Source: Larix sibirica
Taxonomy: Eukaryota > Streptophyta > Pinopsida > Pinales > Pinaceae
Direction of reading: 5' to 3'
DNA length: 13,256 nt
Assembly: GCA_004151065.3 (NCBI GenBank)
Contig: NWUY0300029208.1
Coordinates: forward strand, 9,031-22,286
Positions 1 to 6,979 of this stretch are shown here, piece by piece; position 1 is the first letter of the stretch; each line of letters starts with the position of its first letter. The translations under genes were made by a program, and so were the position numbers. The notes under the pieces are model-generated. The model made no database searches and had not been told where the DNA came from. It saw only the letters and a list, made by a program, of their open reading frames with translations.

Positions 1-1
1 G

Positions 2-721
2 GCTAGTAGGTAGCAAGAAAAGAAGGCGAATGATCTTCTCCTAAAAGTGGTTAAAGAGAGTGTTGATTATGGCAATGGGGTACATATCATTGAGTAAATC
101 AATGAGGAAAGTTGCTATAAAATGCATGTTATGGATAGCATTCCATATGAGAGTGCAATAGAAGATTGTGCTAAAGCGAATAAGGAAAAGGAGTTTGGAC
201 AACAAACTCAATAGGTAGCAGTGTCTGCTGTTGCAGTAGTAAGTGGAGTGATGGAAAAGAGTGGTCTTGCAATAGTGGGTTTATAAGAAGAAGAGGTTAT
301 AGTGGTGGAAAAGATGCAACAAATTTAGAATGACTATTACAACGTCATTTTTGCAGTGAAGTGAAATGAGTTGATGCTTGAGCAACGAGTATTGCAGAGT
401 GTAGTGATCATGCATAAGTGAGAGGATGAGGAGGCAATGAGAACCATTGGGATTGTTTAAAGAACTATTGGGAGTGGAAGTTTTGAGGTAGTGGAAACCA
501 TAGCACGATATTTGCAACATATTCCAAAGGTGGATGAGTGAGCCGCGAAAGCCACGAGGATGGTGCAGATGAAGGAATGGATGGTAAAGAAGGTTATAGA
601 TTTGAGGAAAGATGTGATGAGTTATTTTTTGTGGAAAATTGAAGTGGTACAATTTTCAAAGAGGAATAAGAAGAATGTAAGGTGGAAAAGAGGTACATGG
701 GAGTGGTACAAAGTGTGGTAA
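2..721 (+). pseudogene. Decayed acidic (Glu/Val-rich) coding sequence, probably retroelement-derived
   Basis: I do not recognise the protein. Reading from base 2, one frame stays coding-like for 239 codons to a TAA at 719-721. It is interrupted by about ten stops but shows no obvious frameshift. The translation is rich in Glu, Lys and Val, with stretches such as KKANDLLLKVVKESVDYG near the start, a central acidic run EEEVIVVEKMQQ and a basic end (FSKRNKKNVRWKRG). The 123-codon antisense reading frame at 281-652 is a shadow of this frame. No catalytic motif or zinc knuckle is visible. The start lies outside the window. Composition resembles the Glu/Lys-rich relic on the minus strand near 8600-9000, which also contains an ASR-plus-basic stretch, so both may come from gag-like or accessory genes of related elements. 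That link is inference. Confidence 0.5.
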
Positions 722-731
722 AGAAAAGAGG

Positions 732-805
732 TCAAATCCCTCGAGGTGTAAAACATTCGTCCACTTTTACACACTAAAAAAAGGTTTGCACCTTGAGGGA
801 TTTGA
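732..805. repeat. Inverted repeat with two competing hairpins
   Basis: The arm at 732-754 (tcaaatccctcgaggtgtaa plus aac) is complementary to the arm at 784-805. The first 11 base pairs are perfect and the two substitutions become G-U pairs in RNA; one base is bulged. A second, mutually exclusive perfect 8 bp stem lies inside it: gtgtaaaa (746-753) with ttttacac (765-772) and an 11-nt loop. The repeat starts 11 bases after the last stop of the preceding relic. It could be a small inverted-repeat element or a foldback remnant. No flanking target-site duplication was identified. Confidence 0.6.
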
Positions 806-1294
806 TCCCTCTCAATGGATGGTAGATCGGGAATTTACATGGATCTATACTGGTATTTTATAATCTATTCATCTCTATTCCCAATCCTAATTTGCTTATT
901 GTATCCATCTGCATCATTGATCTCAATAACATAACCTATAATGAGAGAGAGAATGGTTCTTGTCAATAACCAATATTATTGTGTAGTATATGGGAAAAAA
1001 AAACATTGATTATAACTATTGCTTGCTCACATTTCTGTCATCTATCTTGTTTTATAATATTTGAGTAATATTTTGCTAAGTTTGAGTGCATTCTCACAAA
1101 AAACAACACTGCTAAAGTCCCTCAATATTTTGGCTGGGAATTCCAAACTCACATTTTTTGTTGTTGTCACCACAAGTCTCCGTAAACATTGAAAATACCA
1201 TCCTCGATAAGGTTTTCCATAACATCATGGATGGATGTTCCCTGTCAATGGATTTTTCATAACAAACATGTAAAATAAAATCATATTATGATTT
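806..1294. other. Gene-free AT-rich stretch
   Basis: No reading frame, RNA gene or repeat can be supported here. A short plus-strand reading around 1165-1255 (VNIENTILDKVFHNIMDG) loosely recalls the N-terminal region of CYP704-type P450s, and it lies in the right place for an upstream exon of the pseudogene that follows. The match is too weak to call. Confidence 0.5.
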
Positions 1295-1355
1295 GGGAAT
1301 AATAACTTGCAAATATTATGCTTTTGGGGAATAATAAACTACAAATATTATGCTT
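1295..1355 (+). repeat. Tandem duplication, 32 bp period
   Basis: The segment starting gggaataataacttgcaaat at 1295 is repeated almost exactly 32 bases later, starting at 1327, and both copies end in atattatgctt. Only a few positions differ. The second copy runs into the first readable codons of the P450 relic, so the duplication sits at the exon edge and may be a slippage event. Confidence 0.8.
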
Positions 1356-1996
1356 TACGAGCATCATTTTGACCTTGATTGGGAGTTAAAAAGATACTTC
1401 AATATAGTATTTGAGGTCACCATAGAGAAAAGCATCAAAACAGTCAATGATTTTGTCTACAATGTCATTCAAACTAGAAGACATGAGATCTCTCTCCAAA
1501 ATAGCCATGTAAGACAAAACCCACAATTAATTAAATGCTTGATTTTCTCTTTTCACATTTGATCTCCTTTCTAGTGTTGGTACTCATCTGCTTGCAGTTT
1601 CTCTGTCAAAAATATTTACAATTTCTCTATAAAAAATATTTATAGAAAAAGCGAGATCTACTGTCTCACTTTATGGAAGCAACTAAGAAAATTACAGATA
1701 ATTACCCTGACAAATATCTCTGAGGTATTGTGATGAATTTTATGATAGTAGGGAAGGACACAAGTGCAATTAGTCTTTCTTGGTTCTTCCATTTCCTTGT
1801 ATAGAATATAGATGTTGAAAAGATTCTTCTCTAAGAAATCAAGGATGTGGTCAAGCCCAAGATTGAATTTGTTGTTGTCGAAGAATGTATAAGTGTGTTA
1901 GCCGACTACCTGACACATAAAATACTTGATAAAATTCACTATATTCAACCATCTTTGACAAAGACATTGTGCCTGTATCCCCCTATTCATGTTGTA
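1347..1996 (+). pseudogene. Cytochrome P450 pseudogene fragment, CYP704/CYP86-clan-like, two exons
   Basis: Intact members of this clan are ER-bound haem monooxygenases that hydroxylate fatty acids, for example for sporopollenin, cutin or suberin. Exon 1 (1347-1508) reads WELKRYFNI, then TVNDFVYNVIQTRR, typical of the region before the I helix. An intron with GTAAGA at 1509 and TATAG ending at 1645 (137 bp, phase 0) separates it from exon 2. Exon 2 begins KKRDLLSHFMEATKKITDNY and carries the I-helix signature VGKDTSAISLSWFFHFL (GKDTS at 1751-1765), then EIKDVVKPKIEF and LDKIHYIQPSLTKTLCLYPP. In-frame stops lie at 1721, 1802 and 1832. The K-helix ExxR motif has become KTLC (1961-1972), so both invariant residues are lost. 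Neither the N-terminal anchor nor the haem-binding Cys loop is visible. The retained intron points to a decayed genomic duplicate rather than a retrocopy. Subfamily assignment is from memory. Confidence 0.85.
1509..1645 (+). other. Retained intron of the P450 pseudogene
   Basis: The donor is CAT|GTAAGA at 1508/1509 and the acceptor is TTTATAG|AAA at 1645/1646. Removing this 137 bp joins the two coding blocks in frame (phase 0) and brings the family motifs into register. The interior is AT-rich, as usual for plant introns. Confidence 0.7.
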
Positions 1997-2439
1997 ATTC
2001 ATTGTTTGATATAATTATTTCTCCTGCCATGTAGTATTGACTTAAAGGTAAATTAGTGCAATTAATATTGTTTTGTAGTAGCAGGGCTTGAGGTTTGCTA
2101 AGTCAGATTAAAATATGTTCAGTTGGTTAGGTGGTGAGGTGGTTGATACTTATATTAAAGGAATTTCTCAAATAGCAGTAATGGCACCACATTAAGTCTT
2201 GTTCAATATTTAAATTCACATCCACCATATTTAATGCCACCATTCAGGGTCGCATCAAATTGCTTCAGCAGATGTTTTGACAAGAGATGAAATATTGACT
2301 AAGTGTGGAAAAGATTGAAAGGTTTGATGAAATCATCTTGAAAACAAATTAGATATGGACACATGGAAGAAGAAGTACCACAGTGTATTGGACGAACATA
2401 TTGACAAAGTTTTATGTGTCCATCAAATCAAATTTTGAT
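1997..2439. other. Gene-free stretch downstream of the P450 relic
   Basis: P450 similarity stops at about 1996, where the next intron would be expected, and no later exon or haem-loop motif can be read. A 27-codon open frame at 2355-2438 (MDTWKKKYHSVLDEHIDK and onward) is coding-like in composition but matches nothing I know. Confidence 0.45.
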
Positions 2440-2901
2440 AGAGAAAGTCCGACGTCAAATCAAACGAGGAGGTGTGGCTATTAGGGTTGGAATTTCGATG
2501 TTGCAAACAAGTGCCAATTAGGCTAGGACCAATGGAGGAACTCAAATGATCATCGCGGAGATATGTTAGAAACGCAGTATTAAGAAGCAACGCAGCTAAA
2601 GGTCGATGGAGAGTCTCGATGGGACACATGTCAACACAATGGAGTTTTATATTAGTGTACACAATGTGTGATCACAATGGAAAGGATTATAGGAAAGGGG
2701 TGATGTCCAATCACAGTGTGACATGTGGAATGATTCAGATTATTTGGATCAGAGGTCAGAATGGAAGCACAGTTTTGGATTGCTGCTAGAGGATCCTGAT
2801 GGGTAATTGGAGCATAATTTTGCTAGTGTATTTTCACCGTGTTTGTAATAGTTTCTGGCCTGATCTAAAATTACGATTTCCGTGAAATCATTTATCCTGT
2901 G

Positions 2902-2915
2902 TATAAATATATATG
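2902..2915 (+). promoter_or_regulatory. TATA-like tract
   Basis: TATAAATATATATG is a strong TATA-type match inside the CpG-retaining segment. It is assigned to the plus strand because an LTR-like right end follows. No transcription start can be confirmed. Confidence 0.4.
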
Positions 2916-3021
2916 TACTGTGTTATTTCTAATATAGGGATTTTTTTCGTCGTATTACACACCGTCTTTGTCGCTGCAGAAATCTATGTTGTCGCTCAGT
3001 GTGCCCTTGGTGGCAAGTCTC

Positions 3022-3051
3022 GAGTCAAGTATGTCACTTGGTTCTTGACTC
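3022..3051. repeat. 8 bp inverted repeat
   Basis: gagtcaag (3022-3029) and cttgactc (3044-3051) are perfectly complementary across a 14-nt spacer. A smaller hairpin, TGCC-CTTGGT-GGCA (3002-3015), lies just upstream, and its loop resembles those of the hairpin arrays described elsewhere in the window. Confidence 0.6.
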
Positions 3052-3098
3052 CCTCCGTTTAGGCAAAATTCCCAACGAAAGCCAAGGGGGGTAGTCCC

Positions 3099-3099
3099 N
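3099..3099. other. Unresolved base (N)
   Basis: This is the only ambiguous base in the window. It directly follows the purine run at 3084-3091 and the CpG-retaining block, so a join or collapsed repeat at this point is possible. Confidence 0.95.
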
Positions 3100-3744
3100 G
3101 TATATGCTATTATTGTGAAATGGAATGTAATGCTGCTATTTTCTGTCTTAGCATATTGAATCTTAACAGATATCTCACTTTTTCTACTAATGTTTGGACA
3201 AGCAAGCCAATGTGAGGATGAAGTGGACCTAGAGGACCATCAAATATGAAGAGTCATGAAACCCTTGAACCATCAAGAAAGTAAGGAAGTGGATCCTTTT
3301 CATTATGAATCCATGAAGAATTGAATCCATGAGGACATAAAGACTTGAACTGAAGACATGAATCCATTAATCCATGAATCCATCATGAATCCTTAAAGAA
3401 TCTTTGAAGACAAGTAGCTCCTGAAACCAAGTGAAGAAGCCCCTAAAATTATGATAATGTGTCCACAAAGAAGGTCCATGAAATATATTGAAGAAACCTT
3501 GACTTAACTTTGAAGAAGATAAAAACAAGAAGAATTAATGTGCCTTGGGGACCACCAACAAAGCCCCGAAAAGGGAGCAAGTTTGTCCCTAAAGAACCCA
3601 AATAAGACAATGATCAAACAAAAGTATAAATCATATCTAGTACACAAAATTAAAATTACATTACAACATTTCGAGGTCATCCCCATATGACAAGATTTAT
3701 TAATCATAAATAAGAGGAGGTGTGTCCTTTTTCAAATTAATTTC
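3100..3744. other. Gene-free decayed stretch
   Basis: No reading frame survives. The strand is purine-rich on plus, with many gaag and aaga runs. If the candidate LTR at 3760 is real, this would be the last internal part of that element, but no coding motif supports it. It contains the short-motif cluster at 3307-3394. Confidence 0.4.
3307..3394 (+). repeat. Clustered GAATCCAT motif
   Basis: GAATCCAT occurs exactly at 3307, 3323, 3360 and 3376, with a variant at 3387 (gaatcctt). Spacing is irregular (16, 37, 16 and 11 bases), so this looks like an old degenerate simple repeat rather than a regular array. Confidence 0.7.
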
Positions 3745-3755
3745 AAAAGGGGGGG
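3745..3755 (+). promoter_or_regulatory. Polypurine tract, candidate
   Basis: AAAAGGGGGGG (3745-3755) lies four bases before the TG that begins the candidate LTR. Polypurine tracts directly upstream of a 3' LTR prime plus-strand DNA synthesis in LTR elements. Position and composition are right, but the neighbouring internal region is too decayed to confirm it. Confidence 0.45.
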
Positions 3756-4465
3756 TCAATGAAAATAAAAGGAAGAGGGGCAAGACTTCTACAGAAACAA
3801 TGAAGTCTTTGGTTAATATTTTTTGAGATTTATTTCAAGATATTTCTAGTCCTATCTTGACGAAGTTCATGGCCTATTCAAATTAAGATGACTTAGTAGA
3901 AGATGTGGAGATTTTGTTTGCTAGTCCTCAAGCTCATCATTTCGGCCCTATTAAGAAGAACACAATCTCATCCTGCTATAGATGATTTGGAGAGTATGTT
4001 TTATCATTTATGGAGTAGTTTAGGATCTTCTAGAGAAGCCTAGTTTTAAATTTTAAGGAGAATTTGTTCCAATGATGCATTATCTTTGTAATCAATATAT
4101 ACTTCGTTTCAGTACTAGGGATCGCTAAGTACACATCTATACATAATGTTTAGCACAAACTTCTACATGACTTGTTGTATATTTTGAAGGGTGGTTTGGT
4201 ACAAATCAAAACTCTTTTTTGGTACTATGTCGGAGAGGAATTTTGTAGATTTGGAGCATTGTTTGATGATTATTTTGTGGACATAACCTCTCTCTTATGG
4301 AAAGCTAATGACAGTTATTTTGGGGTAGTTTGACATCAGCATATGAGCTTATTTGTATGGGTGATTTGGAGCAGCCTCATTGAAGCCGTGGAGTTGAATT
4401 TTATGAGCGATATGACCAGTCTCAAGGAATAATTGTTGAGGATTTGAAGTTGATTTGGACTAGAT

Positions 4466-4473
4466 TATATAAT
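4466..4473 (+). promoter_or_regulatory. TATA box, candidate LTR promoter
   Basis: TATATAAT lies 34 bases upstream of the first stem of the hairpin array. If it is functional, transcription would begin close to the first hairpin, putting the array at the 5' end of the RNA. Confidence 0.45.
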
Positions 4474-4506
4474 AGTATATTTGACAGTTGTTGAATATTC
4501 TATTCT

Positions 4507-4725
4507 AGGGGGTCGTAGCCTCTTTCCAGTTGGATCTAGAAAACTAGGGAGTTGGTGCTTCCTTTCAGTTGTATCTGATAAATCCTAGAGGGTTAATGCC
4601 TCCTTCTAGTCGAAGCTAGTAAATTAGGAATTAGAAGCTTCCTATCAGTTGGTGTTAATAAACACTAGGGGTTTAGAGCCTCCTTCCAATGGGTTCTAGG
4701 TATTGAAGGATATTGGTGTCTCCTT
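4507..4725 (+). repeat. Array of about 11 short hairpins (also a ~40 bp tandem repeat)
   Basis: At the primary-sequence level this is about six diverged copies of a unit of about 40 bp, with starts near 4505, 4544, 4585, 4624, 4665 and 4705, typically beginning ctaggg. Each unit holds two hairpins. Stem/loop/stem examples are AGGGGG-TCGTAG-CCTCTT (4507-4524), AGGGAG-TTGGTG-CTTCCT (4546-4563), TCAG-TTGTAT-CTGA (4565-4578), AGAGGG-TTAATG-CCTCCT (4587-4604, one mismatch), CTAG-TCGAAG-CTAG (4606-4619), TATCAG-TTGGTG-TTAATA (4643-4660, one mismatch) and AAGGATA-TTGGTG-TCTCCTT (4706-4725, one mismatch). Several pairs are G-U in sense RNA. Loop centres are about 17 and 22 nt apart in alternation. 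One position near 4694 has lost pairing. Confidence 0.8.
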
Positions 4726-4799
4726 GTGTTATCCTGATGTAAAAGAGTATGGCTTTTATCAATATAATATAATGATTTTTCCATATATCTCTTGTTTCA

Positions 4800-5699
4800 C
4801 CTCCTACTAATGATGTATATCTTGATGCTTACTTATTGATGAAAATATTGTGCATGGTTATTGATGAATGAATAACTACATATGTTTGATGAAAAAAAAT
4901 GATCAATTGTGAATGATATTTGTTCATCCCCAACCTCTAAATATCATTATGTGTTCAACATAAACTACCTAAAATGTACCACCACACCAAGCTATATAGA
5001 TTCCTCCAAGATGACCAAAATATTTTCATAATAAAAGAACATGAGTCCTAGAAGTTGTGAGGAGATGAAACTATATCACAAAATCCAAATATCCAATGAT
5101 CCTACTAATATGTTTTCTTATGAGAAGATGACACTTGAATAAAATCTACCATGAAGAATATCCCTCTAGACACTAAACCACCCATTTGGAATCCAAGATT
5201 CTACCCTAATACACAATATCAGTCAACCCTAGAACTCCCTCATCCTTGGGCATAATATAAACATCTCAAGGTACTAGAGAGAGGCATTGAGTCCTAGTAG
5301 ACTTGGCCCTTAAGTACAAATGTAGAAGATGATCCAATATGAGAAACTAAACCCTATTAGGTACCCAGTAAGATACATAAGGAATATGTGAAGCCTAAAT
5401 AATCATACTCACAATAGTTAGCTTTTTAGATAATGGAAGGTATTTTTATTCTAGAAAAGGAGTTTATGTTGTAGATTCTCCAAACACTAATCCCTTCACC
5501 TTTTAGACGACATATGGAAAAAAAATTCTTTCAATTTTAGTGGAATAATGTAGAAAAATACTCAATAGAAAGTCGTAATCTGAACATGGAAACCACAGTT
5601 TTTAGAATATACTTCATCAAAATAAACACCACGTATTTTCCTAAATAGACTCATCCACCACCTTGGAAGGATGTTAAAATTGAAAGGTCTCTATGGGAA
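4800..5699. other. Gene-free decayed stretch
   Basis: I find no frame longer than a few dozen codons, no RNA gene and no clear repeat. The sequence is A-rich on plus with scattered short motifs such as ttgatga near 4845-4895. It may be old element or host intergenic DNA. Confidence 0.45.
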
Positions 5700-6679
5700 T
5701 AAATGGCCATCCTCGTTCACCCACATCTCTATCTTGAATTGGAGGAAATTTAAACCCCTCTTCTTCTCATAGCTACCCACCATTTCTGTAATGGGTGAAA
5801 CTTCCAACCCCCCTTCTCACGGATTTAGGTACCATTTTACTTGAGGTGACACAATGGTGGATTGATGATAGGAAGTGTAATTATATTTGAATGTTCTGTT
5901 TCCTAGGACCCCCTTTTTCTTTACAATAATAATCAATGTCCTTGGTGAAATACCTGATTGATTCTCTTTATTGGCTTTTAGAGAGATCCACCTTATAGGT
6001 TTTATTTGGCTATGGAGATATGATGATAGTACCCATTGGGATGAATCTTTGAATGGGACATGCAGTATGCTCATATTGGCTACAAAGATCAAGATTCCCA
6101 CAAAGGGTGAATCTTGTAGAAACTACATTTTATCCATTGATCTTTGTTGATAGGTGGAATATACATCGTATAAATCACATCATGGTGTCACAATATTTTA
6201 CACTGGTGGGGGAACCCTCACCCATAATTACTAATTCATCAATCTTGGAAAGTAGGAAAAATCATTTCTATTTGTAGTGATTTGCATTTTTTGGTCCCCC
6301 TTTTCCCTAGCCTCCCATGAAATATTGTGAGTTGTTGTATGATCATGGAAGAGAAACCTCGATCATTGATCTACATTTCAAAGGGTCTACGTAAGCCATA
6401 GCTATCCTATGGAAAGTAAATTTATAGTTTTACATATATCCCCTTAGAGTTTGCACTCACAATATACTTTATTGTTGTGAAGCACGATGAGTCATCGGTA
6501 GTGATTTGTGGGGTGAATTTGGGTTGTTCATGACACTTTTCTATTTCCACCCTATACTTGCACTATCCACTACAATGTAATATATGAGACATCAATCTTC
6601 TTATGTCGAGATAATATTAGTCATTCATATCCCTTCCAAGACTCAATACCTTTCCTCCCCCAAACCACCGTGATTAAAT
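5700..6679. other. Unreadable stretch, perhaps the tail of the minus-strand relic
   Basis: The minus strand gives short open pieces, including a 94-codon frame at 5817-6101, but neither their composition nor any motif allows assignment. No reverse transcriptase, integrase or protease signature was found by eye. A small inverted repeat, aagattc/gaatctt, lies near 6090-6115. Confidence 0.35.
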
Positions 6680-6979
6680 ATGACACATAGATATTGGGTA
6701 GTGGGGAAAATATCTGTCGTTCATGTCACTCTATATTCCTAGCCCTTCCCTATCCATGACCTCTAGTGACTGAATCAAAACAATAGATATGTTGTTTGCG
6801 ATGCCAATCATATTCATTCACAACACTTTATCATTTTCCACCCCATCTATAAACCCATCCCCATGGATGGATTTGGATAAGTGATATATTTTTGTTGGGA
6901 TGACTACATCTATTGATCTACTTCTTTTATACAAAAGAGCCCATTCATCACCCGTAACTTGGACTTTTGGAAGGAATTC
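6680..6979 (-). pseudogene. Best-preserved globular block of the minus-strand relic
   Basis: From 6979 leftward one frame is open for 53 codons (EFLPKVQVTGDEWALLYKRS, then VVIPTKIYHLSKSIHGDG), hits a TGA at 6820, continues for 28 codons (MNMIGIANNISIVLIQSLEV) to a TAG at 6733, then goes on to about 6680. Unlike the acidic helical blocks upstream it has the mixed hydrophobic and polar pattern of a folded domain. It matches no family I can name. It is shifted in frame relative to the 7470-7177 block. It may be the C-terminal domain of the same gene or a separate gene. Confidence 0.5.

Larger units (their letters stand above)
2440..3092. other. CpG-retaining promoter-like or LTR-like segment
   Basis: This block carries about twenty CpG dinucleotides in roughly 650 bases, whereas the following 650 bases have only a couple. 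That suggests a younger or less methylated insertion. It contains a plus-strand TATA-like tract (2902-2915), two copies of ttgtcgct downstream of it, an inverted repeat near its right end and a purine run AAGGGGGG (3084-3091). The layout would suit the U3-R-U5 end of an LTR, but no clean TG/CA ends or target-site duplication could be fixed. The minus strand also has a TATA-like sequence (TAATATAAAA near 2650) followed by a pyrimidine-rich stretch and a 79-codon open frame, so a host promoter read leftward is an alternative. Confidence 0.4.
3760..4799 (+). mobile_element. Candidate LTR, plus-strand sense, about 1,040 bp
   Basis: Proposed ends are TGAAA (3760-3764) and TTTCA (4795-4799), which are inverted copies of each other. 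A polypurine tract lies just outside the left end. Inside are a TATA box (4466-4473), a hairpin array (4507-4725) and an AT-rich tail, in the same order as in the clearly bounded 1,058 bp LTR at 9732-10789. The two share the 16-mer ggatattggtgtctcc (4708-4723 here; reverse complement at 9900-9915) but little else is obviously alike. No target-site duplication or primer-binding site was found, so the outer ends are less certain than the internal architecture. Confidence 0.5.

Noticed and set aside
281-652. 123-codon minus-strand open frame
   Set aside because: It is antisense to a plus-strand frame that stays coding-like from base 2 to 721. Its His/Leu/Tyr-rich product reflects the complement of Glu/Lys/Val codons, not a protein.
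2355-2438. 27-codon plus-strand frame MDTWKKKYHSVLDEHIDK and onward
   Set aside because: It looks protein-like but is too short, with no homologue I can name and no extension in any frame.
2423-2662. 79-codon minus-strand open frame
   Set aside because: It lies in the CpG-retaining block and has no recognisable motif. Openness alone is not enough, though it is noted as part of the alternative leftward-promoter reading.
4505-4744. CRISPR-like array because of regular ~40 bp units
   Set aside because: Units diverge throughout, there are no unique spacers between constant repeats, and the context is a plant LTR. The regularity is explained by the hairpin array.
3760-4799. Target-site duplication around the candidate plus-strand LTR
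   Set aside because: The flanking bases (gtcaa on the left, cctcc on the right) do not match, so a solo LTR with intact duplication is not supported.
5817-6277. Open frames of 94 (minus) and 74 (plus) codons
   Set aside because: Neither shows a coding composition or motif, and they overlap each other on opposite strands.
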